A DNA stretch of 64,000 nucleotides, from NCBI GenBank assembly GCA_937974245.1, contig CALJKV010000069.1:86593-150592 (forward strand). Direction: 5' to 3'. This document shows, in pieces, positions 36,761 to 45,673 of the stretch (position 1 is its first letter; each line of letters opens with the position of its first letter). Under the pieces are notes generated by a model, which saw only the letters and a program-made list of their open reading frames with translations, was not told the origin of the DNA and did no database searches. The DNA is from an uncultured Chloroflexota bacterium. GTDB taxonomy: Bacteria > Chloroflexota > Anaerolineae > Aggregatilineales > Phototrophicaceae. A program made the translations under genes and the position numbers.

Positions 36761-37462
36761 CTACCGCCGTTTGGCCTTGCCCTTGCGCTTGGCATAGGGC
36801 GCTTCAACCTGGTTAGCGAACTGTGCCAGCAGATGCCCCTGCACCATGATGACCACCGCCGGAATCACAAACCAGCCCAGGCACGGGATGAGTCCGGCGA
36901 TGCCCAATCCAACGTTGACGAGCGTCGCCAGGATAACCCAGGTGAGCGTCTGGCGCGGGCGGCGGGTGAGCACCGCGAACAGGTCGCCAAACTGGAAAAA
37001 CACGATGATGTTGCCCTCGTCGGCGTAGCGTGCGGTCCCCAGCGCCAGCATCGCCCCACTGAGGACGTTATAGACCAGCAGGAACGGCGCGAGGCAGCAG
37101 GCCGCCAGCAGCGTTATTCCCCCTGTGGTGCTATCCGACCCGAACAGCGCCGGCACGACCCCGATACAGCAGGCCACCAGCACATTCGGCAGGTTATAGA
37201 CCAGCGCCGCTGTCAGCACCCGGCTGCCATCACTGAATTTCTCGGCATAGGTATCCCAGCGGGGCAGCGGAGTGGGATGCTGGTCACGCAGGTTGCGCAC
37301 CAGTTCCACCAGGTAGCCCAGCAGTACCGCCCAGGCGACCAGCCCGACCAGAAAGACCGGCAGCAGAACAATCCCGGCAAACACCAGGGCAACAGCGATA
37401 GCGAGTTTGGGAATCCATTCCTCGTCATCAAAAATATAGGTAAATGCGCGGGCAATATCCAC
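36761..37462 (-). CDS. DUF4013 membrane protein
   Basis: A 233-residue membrane protein of the DUF4013 family. It begins MDIARAFTYIFDDEEWIPKL and has PLPRWDTYAEKFSDGSRVL after the first helical pair, the family's hallmark W-D-x-F-x-D-G motif. Five or six hydrophobic segments follow. The extreme C-terminus is basic (YAKRKGKAKRR). DUF4013 proteins are common in archaea and Chloroflexota and have no known function. Start is GTG. It is convergent with and directly touches rlmN. Confidence 0.85.
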   Translation of the reverse strand: MDIARAFTYIFDDEEWIPKLAIAVALVFAGIVLLPVFLVGLVAWAVLLGYLVELVRNLRDQHPTPLPRWDTYAEKFSDGSRVLTAALVYNLPNVLVACCIGVVPALFGSDSTTGGITLLAACCLAPFLLVYNVLSGAMLALGTARYADEGNIIVFFQFGDLFAVLTRRPRQTLTWVILATLVNVGLGIAGLIPCLGWFVIPAVVIMVQGHLLAQFANQVEAPYAKRKGKAKRR

Positions 37463-37572
37463 GATTGATCAGTCCTCTACCGCACCTCAAAATCCTGCCT
37501 CAAATTATGCCTGAATGCGGCTGGCACGGCAATAGCTCGATACCGGTGAGGAGGTTTCAAGATAAAGAATGA

Positions 37573-38295
37573 CTATTCCTGAGAAGGTGCTTTCGCAAAC
37601 CCTATCTTGATTAGATACCTTGCAAATGCGGCATTTAGTACAAGCCTGCCAGCTACGAAGTTTTGCCCAATCAAATCGACCACAAGTTTTTCACAGGCTC
37701 CAAAAACTTTTATAGCATCTTTGGTGATGTCTGTATGTTCTTTCGAGTAAAAGTGTAAGTATTTCTTTCGGATATTCTTTATTTCATCGAACTTCTGTTT
37801 TTGATCCTGGCTTATCAAGCCAAGGCCAAGAAGTACACTAATCCTTCGATCTTGTCCCAGGTTTTCAAAGGTGCTGTTAAATAGTTTTTTCTGTAGATCA
37901 TCATCAAGGTGTTTATTGCCTATCTGAATATCTTGGCCTGACATCTCAAAAATGAGGATAGCAATCATTTCTGCGACCATCCCGCAGAGAGCGATTGCCC
38001 CTAAATAATTTCCCACCATATAACTTCCCTTCGCACTCTTAAGGGGCAAAATAATTTTCCCCCAAAATTGTTGTTCAGTTGGAACAATAAATAGAGCACT
38101 AGGCTCGGCACTGATTTCCCTATATCTATTGATAAGGCTTGGAAGGTCAGAACTGCTTTCAGGATCACATAAATAGTTAATGATTTTTTGCGGATCAATG
38201 GTATTCGAAGAATCATTATCATTTGGCAAATCTATATCGACAAAGGCTAGAGGGTTTATAAAGACATTCATCGTCAAAGATTGTTCTTCGCTCAT
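37573..38295 (-). CDS. AT-rich HEPN-like hypothetical protein
   Basis: A 240-residue soluble protein, visibly AT-rich against its GC-rich neighbours, which suggests horizontal acquisition. The middle contains a helix NYLGAIALCGMVAEMIAILI, like the first helix of DUF4145/HEPN-type bundles. A later helix reads IKNIRKKYLHFYSKEHTD, where RKKYLH fits the R-x4-H pattern of HEPN ribonucleases. No nucleotidyltransferase partner is adjacent. If HEPN is right it could be a toxin or defence RNase. This is inference from motif and helical character only. Confidence 0.6.
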   Translation of the reverse strand: MSEEQSLTMNVFINPLAFVDIDLPNDNDSSNTIDPQKIINYLCDPESSSDLPSLINRYREISAEPSALFIVPTEQQFWGKIILPLKSAKGSYMVGNYLGAIALCGMVAEMIAILIFEMSGQDIQIGNKHLDDDLQKKLFNSTFENLGQDRRISVLLGLGLISQDQKQKFDEIKNIRKKYLHFYSKEHTDITKDAIKVFGACEKLVVDLIGQNFVAGRLVLNAAFARYLIKIGFAKAPSQE

Positions 38296-38368
38296 GGAAA
38301 GTCTCCTTTCTCATTTGGTCATAGGAGGGTTACATTAAATCTCTTGCCAAAGCGTGAACGAACGTCTT

Positions 38369-40165
38369 TCACGGCGCGGCGGGCTTCACCACCCGCAGGA
38401 AAACGACTTCGAGTTCCACCGGCTGCGCCAGTTCGGCGGCCAGCGTGTCCTGGGCGGCGCGGACGGTCTGCGCGGTGATAATCCGCTCTGATTGCACCGT
38501 AGCGACGACATGCAGCGTGTCACCCTGGATAACTTGAATCTCAACCACATCGGCGGGCGCGAAGGCTGCGATCACCTTATCCTCAACCAGGCTACGGCTG
38601 CTGCTGGTGCTGGAAAGCCGCAGCAGGAGTACCACCACCGGCACGAGCAGAATCACCAGAAAGGCCACCGAAATGTACTGGCGGCGGCGCGACTCTTCCA
38701 CCATGCGCGGGCGCATCCCCAGCCAGAAGAAGATAAGCCACCCGGCAATCGTGATGGAGATGATGTTCGTCAAAAACAGCAGCCCCGACCCGGCAGACAG
38801 GTTGAGGTTCTGCATGGCGATGCCCAGCCCCACCGTACACACCGGCGGCATCAACGCGGCGGCGATAGCCACCCCGGCCAGCGCTGCCGGAATATCCTTG
38901 CGGGCGGTGGCATACGCCCCCACCAGCCCGGACGCGAGCGCGACCAGCGCATCCAGCAGAGAGGGACTGCCCCGCGCCAGCATTTCTCCGGTGGGTAAAT
39001 CAGTCTGTGCGATCATGCCCACCCCCACCGCGATCAGCAGCGCCAGCAGCATCCCCTGGATGCCGGTCACAATCGCCTGGCGCATCAGTTCCAGCCGCCC
39101 GGTGGTCATGCCGGTTGCCAGCGCGATGAGCGGCTGCATCAGGGGCGCGACCAGCATCGCCCCGATAATCACTGCCGGGCTGCTTTGCAACAGGCCGAAC
39201 GACGCCAGCAGAGCCGAAATGATAATCAACACGAAATAGTCGAGCGAAGGCGTCGCCATTTCCTGCGCCTGCCGCACGATCTCTTCCTGCTCTATGCGCG
39301 TCAAGGTAGGAGTCAGTGCCCGCAGCCGCCGCCGCACAACCCCCGTTATGCCGTCTTCACCGGTACGCCGGGACGCCAGGATGACTGCGCCGGGGGAATT
39401 GTCAAGGATCGCCTGCGAGAAATTGCCGGAGAGCCATTTTTCAAAGGCGCTCAGCCGTGGCGCTGCAATCACCACCAGGTCTTCGTCGGAAAGGCGCGAC
39501 AGCACCCCCCGTGCCGGTTCGGCAGCCTTCACAACGGTGCGCTTGCAGATACGCCCACCAGGAATATCCTGTAATGTCTGCTCGATTCGGGCCAGCCCCT
39601 GCCACTCAGGATAATAGCCGGGTTGGGCATACATCGCCTCAATCGGCTTGCCATAGCCATTGGCGAGCATAATGCCAGTGCGCACCGCCACCCGTGAAAC
39701 GAGCGTACCATCCACCGGCACGACAATCCGGCTGAATTCCGGTTTGGCAGCATGGCGGTAAACCAGCACATCACAGGGCGCAGTAGCGATCACTCCTTCT
39801 GCTATCGTCCCCAGCGCCGCCTGGCCGCGAGTCGGCTTCATGATCCCCAGGATGACCAGATCAGCCACTTCGTCACGGGCGACATCCAGGATGCCGCGTG
39901 TGATACTGGTAGCAACCTCGGTCATAATCTCAACCGGATGCCCTTGTTCTTGGAACTCGGCCACAATGGGCTCGAACTGGGCGGCGGATTTCGCCAGGGC
40001 TTCCGGGTCGCCCAGTGAGACAATCAGCGCGATAATCCGGCCATTATCGGGGTGTGCCATGATACAGGCCAGGTGTAGCATGTGCAGGGCGGTGGTTGGG
40101 TTAGCAACGGGTACCAGGACAACCTTCGCGTAATCCGGTATGGCCTGGTGGTTGTGTTCAGACAC
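38369..40165 (-). CDS. USP-DUF389 fusion membrane protein
   Basis: A 598-residue protein. Two universal-stress-protein modules come first (about 10-150 and 150-275; the second contains VVPVDGTLVSRVAVRTG). A DUF389 membrane domain follows (about 310-500) with about six helices and the signature PAVIIGAMLVAPLMQPLIAL, then a helix and a C-terminal periplasmic or cytosolic tail (about 510-598). DUF389 proteins are widespread and uncharacterised; the USP fusion suggests nucleotide-responsive control of the membrane part. Start is GTG. Monocistronic. Confidence 0.87.
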   Translation of the reverse strand: MSEHNHQAIPDYAKVVLVPVANPTTALHMLHLACIMAHPDNGRIIALIVSLGDPEALAKSAAQFEPIVAEFQEQGHPVEIMTEVATSITRGILDVARDEVADLVILGIMKPTRGQAALGTIAEGVIATAPCDVLVYRHAAKPEFSRIVVPVDGTLVSRVAVRTGIMLANGYGKPIEAMYAQPGYYPEWQGLARIEQTLQDIPGGRICKRTVVKAAEPARGVLSRLSDEDLVVIAAPRLSAFEKWLSGNFSQAILDNSPGAVILASRRTGEDGITGVVRRRLRALTPTLTRIEQEEIVRQAQEMATPSLDYFVLIIISALLASFGLLQSSPAVIIGAMLVAPLMQPLIALATGMTTGRLELMRQAIVTGIQGMLLALLIAVGVGMIAQTDLPTGEMLARGSPSLLDALVALASGLVGAYATARKDIPAALAGVAIAAALMPPVCTVGLGIAMQNLNLSAGSGLLFLTNIISITIAGWLIFFWLGMRPRMVEESRRRQYISVAFLVILLVPVVVLLLRLSSTSSSRSLVEDKVIAAFAPADVVEIQVIQGDTLHVVATVQSERIITAQTVRAAQDTLAAELAQPVELEVVFLRVVKPAAP

Positions 40166-40275
40166 GACAGCCGAGCCTTTCTATAGGGAATCCATCATGC
40201 CGTAATTGTAGTCAGAATCAAGCGGGGCGTCCAATAAGGTTGGCGGGAAATGAAAATACTACGAGTCTAAATAAT

Positions 40276-40303
40276 CAGGGGGCACGGCTGTCCGCACCCC
40301 CTG
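40276..40303 (-). terminator. Terminator downstream of orphan solute-binding protein
   Basis: CAGGGGG / CCCCCTG (7 bp) encloses a 14-base loop containing a CGG/CCG inner stem. Read on the minus strand the hairpin is followed by ATTATTTAG, a U-rich tail. It lies about 95 bases beyond the stop of the 40396 gene. Confidence 0.65.
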
Positions 40304-40395
40304 AAAAACCATCTTATATAGATCAGTTCGTTTGAGTCTGGGTCTTCTTCATGTGTTCAAAGACCCAGCACCCTGAACGTTTTGCCTGTCTTGTC

Positions 40396-41709
40396 TTAGC
40401 CGCCCGCTTCCATTTCCAGAGCGTTGGCTGCGTCGGTCAGTTCCTGTGCCACTTCGGCCACGTCACGCCCGTTGGCGGTCACGTCCGCAATCGCGGTGGA
40501 AACCAGGCCACGCACGCCGCCGTAGGCAATACGCTGGAAGCCGGCATATACGTTAATGTCCGGGTCGTTCAGCAGCGCATAACCCTGGGCGAAGAAGACG
40601 TTTTCCGCCAGCAGGTCGGCCAGCAGCGGTTGCACCGAGTAGCGAGAAGCAAAGTAGGAGGTGGCTTCCGTCCAGGCCTGCTGATTTTCGGTCTGCGCCA
40701 GGAATTTCAGGAACAACCAGGCAGCCAGTTCGGCTTCCGGAGTGCTGTCCAGCATGATGATGCTGGGGGCGAACACCTGAATGGTACGGTTGCCTTCTGT
40801 CCAGGGGGTGACATTCACTTCCCAGTTCGGGCTGATGCCGGCGGCTTCCATCCCACTAACGATGAAGGGAAGACCGGCGGTGCTGGTGGTCGCCATCGGG
40901 TTGAGTCCCAGCGCGAAGTCATCTGTATTCCCGAAACGGCTGTCGGGGATATAGGCACAGCCTTCATTGTACAAATCCTGGAACAGTTGCAGGATGGTGA
41001 TTGACGCTTCGCCCGTGAAATCCCAGGCGCCGTCATGGAAAATCGCACCACCCAGGCTTGCGACGAAGGATTCAAATTCGCTGGAGTCGCCCTTGATCGG
41101 GAAACCCTGGATATCTTCGCCGTTCGGGCCCTCCATCGCAGCGGCGGCACAGGCCAGTGTCTTGAATTCATCCAGCGTCTTCGGGGAACCTTCCAGCCCG
41201 GCAGCCGCTGCCATATCCAGGTTGACGACCATCACCTGCGCCGACGTCTGGTTCGGCCAGCCCACGCGCACGTCGTCCTGGACACCGATATTGAGAACAC
41301 CTTCGTTCAGGTCGGCTTTGTCTTCATCGCTGAAGCCCCAGGTCGGGTCATTGTAGAAGGTGTTCAGGTCAACAACCACATCATCCTGCGCATAGCTCAG
41401 GGCGTCATTGGTGAACCCCGCCACCAGGTTGGGGAGGTCGCCACTGATGATGTTGGCGTTCATCAGTTCACGCAGGTCGTTATAGCTGCCCTGCGCCAGC
41501 CCCTCAACCGTGATACCCCACTCGTTGGTGCTGTTGAAAGTCTCAATAAAGGCAGTCATGGTCTCCAACTGCGGGCCATCATTGTATTGATGCCAATAGA
41601 TGATAGTCTGGCCGGACGGGTCTACATTCGCCAGGTCATCCTGAGCGGAAACCAGCCCCATACCCAGCACGAAGACCAGCAGGAACAGCACTAAACTTAC
41701 TTTACGCAT
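40396..41709 (-). CDS. Orphan CUT1-type solute-binding protein
   Basis: A 437-residue extracytoplasmic binding protein. The signal peptide is RKVSLVLFLLVFVLGMGLVSAQ, shown here only as residues 2-22; ATG 41709 is chosen over 41742 for that reason, with an AGAGAGAGA purine tract upstream. The mature start, QTIIYWHQYNDGPQLETM, and GWPNQTSAQVMVVNLDMAAA fit family-1 sugar or glycerol-3-phosphate binders. No permease or ATPase is adjacent, so it must share membrane subunits, or its operon was broken by the accessory region that starts about 1 kb away. Confidence 0.88.
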   Translation of the reverse strand: MRKVSLVLFLLVFVLGMGLVSAQDDLANVDPSGQTIIYWHQYNDGPQLETMTAFIETFNSTNEWGITVEGLAQGSYNDLRELMNANIISGDLPNLVAGFTNDALSYAQDDVVVDLNTFYNDPTWGFSDEDKADLNEGVLNIGVQDDVRVGWPNQTSAQVMVVNLDMAAAAGLEGSPKTLDEFKTLACAAAAMEGPNGEDIQGFPIKGDSSEFESFVASLGGAIFHDGAWDFTGEASITILQLFQDLYNEGCAYIPDSRFGNTDDFALGLNPMATTSTAGLPFIVSGMEAAGISPNWEVNVTPWTEGNRTIQVFAPSIIMLDSTPEAELAAWLFLKFLAQTENQQAWTEATSYFASRYSVQPLLADLLAENVFFAQGYALLNDPDINVYAGFQRIAYGGVRGLVSTAIADVTANGRDVAEVAQELTDAANALEMEAGG

Positions 41710-42016
41710 TGTCTCTCTCTCTTTCTGCTCATTGTTCGTCAATCAACATGCCCCGGCGCATTCCCTCGCGCTGCTTGGGACACCGTAAACACCGTAACTG
41801 TACGGTGGAGGGTTCAAATTTAGATGACCTCTGTTTTACCCCTTCAAGCCGGATGTAGCAATACCTTCAGTGAACTGCCGTTGAGTGCAAAACCACTCAC
41901 AATTTGCAATTCTCAATTAGCTTTTCTCTTGCTGAGACCCGCATTATAGCAACGCATGTTTAAGCCAAGTTTATCGTCCTGTGGTGATATATGCAACCGC
42001 ATTGGGAGTGAAAGTT
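41710..42016. other. Divergent intergenic region with possible operator
   Basis: This 307-base gap holds a minus-strand TATAAT (complement of 41943-41948) that may drive the binding protein, with no good -35. In the resulting leader, CACCGTA (41790-41796) and TACGGTG (41801-41807) form an inverted repeat, and a further CACCGTA lies at 41781-41787, the pattern of a sugar-responsive operator or leader hairpin. No gene is seen. Confidence 0.45.
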
Positions 42017-42955
42017 ATGAATGAGATACTCGATATGGAGACGATCTACCGCCAGGAGAGGAAACGCTGGCTGCGTGAGGAAGCGCCGAACCGCTCATTT
42101 CGGGATATTCTGACCGGCAGTGTGCCATACTGGATTGTGCTTGTAGCTCTGGTGCTGTATGGCTTGTCCGCACCACACACATCCGGCGTGTTTGACAAGC
42201 TCACACCGGGTTGGGGCTTTATTGCCCCGATTGGAGTCGAGTTCGGTCTGCTGTATGCCGCATTCCGGCGACGGCTTGCCAAGTCTGAGAACGAGAGCCT
42301 GCCCTGGACGCTGTGGGCGCTGGAAGTTCTTCTGTTTCTGACCGCGATGCTAGTCAATGGCGCAGGTTCCTTCACCTCAGTGGTCGAAGCGGTACAGCTT
42401 GAGAACCTGTCATTTGCTGCCATCATTGAAGGGTTTGGAAATCTGCCCGCTACGAGTCAGGCGGCGTTGGCAATGGCACTCCTGGCTGCCTTTATCATCC
42501 CGATTGGTGCTTTGGTAGCCGGAGATGGCTTGGCGGCGTTGGCAATGGATCGGCGCACGGGCAGTGACTTTCGTGAGCAGCGGTGGCAGGAGGTGGAATT
42601 CACGGTGATTTATCGCGCCGTGTTTGTCCGCTATTTACAGCAAGGAATTACTGACCGGGATGCACGGCAGCGAGCGGCCTCAGAAGTGAAGGGTTATCTG
42701 GCAAAAGGGAATCCGTTTGGTGTCCGGCAACTGTCCGCTCCGAACGGACAACGCGGACAAAACGGACAGTCAGCGAACGGACGGAACGGACACAAGGGGA
42801 GCGTGAAAGATTATGTCCGCACCTACTTGGATGCCAATCCCGACCAGGTACAGCTATCCGTGAATCAAGTGCTATCCGCCCTCAATAACGCCGGTGTCAA
42901 AGCCGGACGGACAACGGTTGCCGAGGTGTTGCAGGAGCGGAAGCAATCGGAATAA
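42017..42955 (+). CDS. Four-helix membrane protein with C-terminal HTH-like segment
   Basis: A 312-residue protein. Membrane helices are at about 33-50, 65-85, 97-118 and 150-175. A soluble helix, a Gly/Asn/Gln linker built from repeated CGGACA-like DNA (42745-42795), and a C-terminal ~55 residues (DYVRTYLDANPDQVQ, LSVNQVLSALNNAGVKAGRT, TVAEVL) follow; the last part looks like a winged-helix recognition region. ATG 42017 has GGAG 9 bases upstream. The last 64 bases of the HTH-coding part recur exactly at 59077-59140, so this 3' end is a candidate integration target. The C-terminal tail ERKQSE may be element-derived. Confidence 0.75.
   Translation: MNEILDMETIYRQERKRWLREEAPNRSFRDILTGSVPYWIVLVALVLYGLSAPHTSGVFDKLTPGWGFIAPIGVEFGLLYAAFRRRLAKSENESLPWTLWALEVLLFLTAMLVNGAGSFTSVVEAVQLENLSFAAIIEGFGNLPATSQAALAMALLAAFIIPIGALVAGDGLAALAMDRRTGSDFREQRWQEVEFTVIYRAVFVRYLQQGITDRDARQRAASEVKGYLAKGNPFGVRQLSAPNGQRGQNGQSANGRNGHKGSVKDYVRTYLDANPDQVQLSVNQVLSALNNAGVKAGRTTVAEVLQERKQSE
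42875..42938 (+). repeat. Left copy of 64-bp exact direct repeat (att-like)
   Basis: The sequence from TCCGCCCTCAATAACGCC to GAGGTGTTGCAGGAGC is identical over all 64 bases to 59077-59140 in the same orientation. It lies inside the 3' coding end of the 42017 gene and immediately precedes the resolvase-domain gene. Confidence 0.95.
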
Positions 42956-42993
42956 TGCTACAATAGTAATCATGAATGGGAGGAGTAGTCCCT

Positions 42994-43317
42994 ATGCGTG
43001 TCGCCATTTACATGCGGTGTGCGCATCCTGACAAGGATCAATTCGATGTGCAACGAAAACGTTGCCTGAACTTCGCTACCCAAGCGGGCTATGAGGTTGT
43101 CGGTATTTACGAAGACTTTGGGCAATCCGGTCTGGATGAAAATCGTCCAGGATTACGGGATATGTTGGCTGCTGCGCAAACACGCGCCTTTGAGCGCCTT
43201 GTGGTTGATGATATGTATCGCTTAAGCCGCAATTCTACGCATCTTGCCGAAATTGTAGAAAAACTTGCAAGCTACCACGTGTCTGTCAAACCTGTACCGG
43301 GTGATTCAGCCACTTGA
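42994..43317 (+). CDS. Truncated serine-resolvase catalytic domain lacking the Ser
   Basis: A 107-residue protein equal to the first ~100 residues of a serine recombinase catalytic domain (VAIYMRCAHPDKDQFDVQRK, then YEDFGQSGLDENRPGLRDML and DDMYRLSRNS). Arg8, Arg76 and Arg79 match active-site arginines. The nucleophile position is Ala10, where resolvases have Ser in YARVS. The long E-helix and DNA-binding domain are absent. It is therefore predicted to be recombination-dead, a remnant or a regulatory domain. GGGAGGAG lies 8 bases before ATG 42994, so it may still be translated. Confidence 0.8.
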   Translation: MRVAIYMRCAHPDKDQFDVQRKRCLNFATQAGYEVVGIYEDFGQSGLDENRPGLRDMLAAAQTRAFERLVVDDMYRLSRNSTHLAEIVEKLASYHVSVKPVPGDSAT

Positions 43318-43586
43318 GGCGGTTTCAGCCACCTCTTCATCATTGGGTTGCCCATTCTCTTTCCCCTTTGTATTTTGCAATAGGTGGAGAGTTATTTTTC
43401 AAGCCTGTCTCCGTTATCCGAGCGGTACTTGAATTTGAAACGGATGCATTGCCAGGATTGCTGTTTCCTATATCCTCGACAACTTCTACAGCAGTTTGCA
43501 TCCTGAATGGCTGGCACGATGACTACGAATCAGTCATAATATATATGCTTAACTATCCGCCCTGGTAACGATGCAGAGAACCTTTA
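43318..43586 (+). other. Non-coding gap after resolvase remnant
   Basis: 269 bases with no convincing gene. An 84-codon reading frame from TTG 43314 has no ribosome site or family resemblance. It does not look like the missing resolvase C-terminus. It probably contains the promoter of the TIR operon, but no clear box was found. Confidence 0.45.
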
Positions 43587-44771
43587 ATGGGGCATATTTT
43601 CATCAGTTACAGCACCAATAACGGTGAATACGCTGATAAACTCGCGGACAAACTTCGCGCTGAGGGTTTTGATGTATGGATTGATAACGCCAGGCTTCGC
43701 AGCAGCGACAACTGGTGGGAGTCAATCGTCCTGGCATTAAACAATTGCGCGGCGGTGATTGTCATCATGACCCCGGAGGCCAAGAAGTCCCGATGGGTTC
43801 AGCGCGAAATCACGCTTGCCGATAATTGGCAGAAACCGATCTTTCCCATTTTGCTCTCAGGTGAGAATTGGGAACTTTTCGTCCTTACGCAGTATGAAGA
43901 CGTTAGCCAGCACGCGGCGAAAACCCCTCAACACGGTAGCAAGCTACCATCGCGAGCATTTTTCGAGAAGCTTGCACAGGATGTACCTCGTCAAAAGACA
44001 CCAGGAACAAACGTGACGGACAAATCAGAACAGTCCGGCACACCAGTCAAGCCCGACGTTGCTGTGGAAATTGCACATCCGCCTCCCGCCGACATTCCTC
44101 CAGTACGGGCAATAATTCGAGCGGCCATTATTGGTGGTTTGTTCTTGTTAGCGGCAACCATCATTGTCCTTATCTTCAGTACAGTCAGGGAAGGGCAGAG
44201 TCTCGCCGCGACTGAAACAGCAGGTGCCGTAGTCCTGCTAAATGCCTCCTCGAGCCAGACAGCAGCAGCCCTTGTCCCTACAGTAACCGAGACTCTGACC
44301 ACAACGCCGAGTTTCACTCCGTCGCCGTCGGAAACTCCCACAGACTTGCCAACTGATACGCCCTCTTCTACAAGTACGCTGACCGGTACACCGACGGCTA
44401 CAGCTACCCCAACCAAGACACCCACACCATCAGATACACCAACGCATACACCTGAACCATCAGCGACAACTCCAATACCATCACCTACAGCTACGCTGCA
44501 AATCACAGCAACTTCAGTTGGGCCGTCATATCCGTGTGATGCGGTGATAATTTACAACCGAACCGCGTCACTTAATGTGGTACGTGGGGGCCCGTCAGGA
44601 AAGTCATCGTTCAGGTCGCCTATAGAACAAGGTGCTGCAATTCGGATTTTGTCCAAGGATAGAGAAACACAGGATATTTTCTGGTATCACATCGCAGACT
44701 CAAACGGTGAGGAACTAGGCTGGATTTCACCAATATATGTAATACTTTCAGATTCATGTCCAGAAGAGTAA
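43587..44771 (+). CDS. TIR-TM-Thr/Pro linker-SH3b protein
   Basis: A 394-residue protein. Residues 1-~130 are a TIR domain: HIFISYSTNNGEYADKL box 1, WIDNARLRSSDNWWESI, and Glu74 in SRWVQREITLAD at the NADase catalytic position. A single membrane helix lies at about 178-200. A Thr/Pro/Ser linker (about 230-310) leads to one C-terminal SH3b domain (about 325-390; RTASLNVVRGGPSG, then WYHIADSNGEELGWIS). The layout implies a cytoplasmic effector and an outside sensor. It heads a five-gene operon with gaps of 16-44 bases to secreted partners. Envelope-triggered NAD+ depletion is plausible but not shown. Confidence 0.88.
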   Translation: MGHIFISYSTNNGEYADKLADKLRAEGFDVWIDNARLRSSDNWWESIVLALNNCAAVIVIMTPEAKKSRWVQREITLADNWQKPIFPILLSGENWELFVLTQYEDVSQHAAKTPQHGSKLPSRAFFEKLAQDVPRQKTPGTNVTDKSEQSGTPVKPDVAVEIAHPPPADIPPVRAIIRAAIIGGLFLLAATIIVLIFSTVREGQSLAATETAGAVVLLNASSSQTAAALVPTVTETLTTTPSFTPSPSETPTDLPTDTPSSTSTLTGTPTATATPTKTPTPSDTPTHTPEPSATTPIPSPTATLQITATSVGPSYPCDAVIIYNRTASLNVVRGGPSGKSSFRSPIEQGAAIRILSKDRETQDIFWYHIADSNGEELGWISPIYVILSDSCPEE

Positions 44772-44787
44772 ACGAAGGGCGCTTGCA

Positions 44788-45654
44788 ATGAGAATGTTAT
44801 ACATCATCTTCGGGATACTTATAATGTTGTCGTTACCCGTATCCGCACAGCAAAACGCCACATCTGTACAATGTGGAACAATATTAGAAGCAGAACTTAG
44901 TCTCACTGATATTGTCAATAATGACTACTCGTTTCACACATATACTATACGGCTTGATGCCGGGGATACAGTAACTGTCACAGTACAAAGAATCGGAGAA
45001 TTTCTTGATTTTGGTGTTAACATTTATGGTTTACAAGACAATCGCTTAAAATATGTTGATCAAAGAAATGGCATAGTGCAAATGGATGCTACAGTACCAG
45101 CGAGTGGTACATATAGCATTCATGTTTACAGTAGAGGCTCTACCGATGTGGGGGCTTATGAAGCGTTTTTCGGTTGTACCCTCCGTGATGGCACTGTAAT
45201 TGCCCCCGGCGACGTGTTGCCTGATACCCATCCTACTGAACCAGCAACCGTTACAACGGAACTTCCCACCAATTTTGTCGGTTTTCCCGGTCTTGCGCCT
45301 GTGGACATGTCAAACGCGATGAAACTGCCATTGATTGTTGATACCCCAATGACCGGGATTGTCACGCCAACCTCGAATGATGTTCTGGGTTTTTCTGTAG
45401 AAGTGAATACTGGTGATACGCTTGATCTCAACTTCAACAGGGTTTCCGGCAACCTAAACCTGGGCGTAGTGGTCTTGTCGCCAGACAGTAAGGTTGTGTT
45501 TTATGGCGGGCTTATATTGTCTGACTCGCTTTCGACAAGTCTGATCGTTCAGAAGACAGGGGAATATACCATTGGTGTATATCGGGTTGATTTACTCCCG
45601 CCCGATACATCTGATGCCACAGTATTTCAAGTGCAAGGCACAGTAGCTCCTTAG
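44788..45654 (+). CDS. Secreted tandem PPC-like protein 1
   Basis: A 288-residue secreted protein with signal peptide MLYIIFGILIMLSLPVSAQ. Two beta-rich modules resembling bacterial pre-peptidase C-terminal (PPC) domains (about 40-130 and 175-285; TIRLDAGDTVTVTVQRIGEF and VNTGDTLDLNFNRVSGNLNL) are joined by a conserved CTLRDGTVIAPGDVLP segment. Cys residues in the first module may form a disulphide. It is the first of three paralogues after the TIR gene. PPC domains normally accompany proteases as binding modules; here no catalytic domain is attached. A ligand-binding or surface-sensing role is guessed. Confidence 0.8.
   Translation: MRMLYIIFGILIMLSLPVSAQQNATSVQCGTILEAELSLTDIVNNDYSFHTYTIRLDAGDTVTVTVQRIGEFLDFGVNIYGLQDNRLKYVDQRNGIVQMDATVPASGTYSIHVYSRGSTDVGAYEAFFGCTLRDGTVIAPGDVLPDTHPTEPATVTTELPTNFVGFPGLAPVDMSNAMKLPLIVDTPMTGIVTPTSNDVLGFSVEVNTGDTLDLNFNRVSGNLNLGVVVLSPDSKVVFYGGLILSDSLSTSLIVQKTGEYTIGVYRVDLLPPDTSDATVFQVQGTVAP
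45227..45317 (+). repeat. 91-bp exact repeat shared by PPC-like genes 1 and 2
   Basis: 45227-45317 is identical to 46125-46215 (from CCCATCCTACTGAACCAG to GTGGACATGTCAAACGC). Flanks are similar but diverged, so this looks like recent duplication or gene conversion. Confidence 0.9.
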
Positions 45655-45673
45655 GCATATGAAAAGGCGAATT

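Noticed and set aside
36833..37468. 211-codon plus-strand ORF
   Set aside because: Antisense to the DUF4013 gene, low-complexity His/Gln/Arg product.
41035..41694. 219-codon plus-strand ORF
   Set aside because: Antisense to the orphan solute-binding protein, which has a signal peptide and family motifs.
43314..43568. 84-codon gene overlapping the resolvase stop
   Set aside because: Starts at TTG without a ribosome site, no recognisable domain, unlikely composition.
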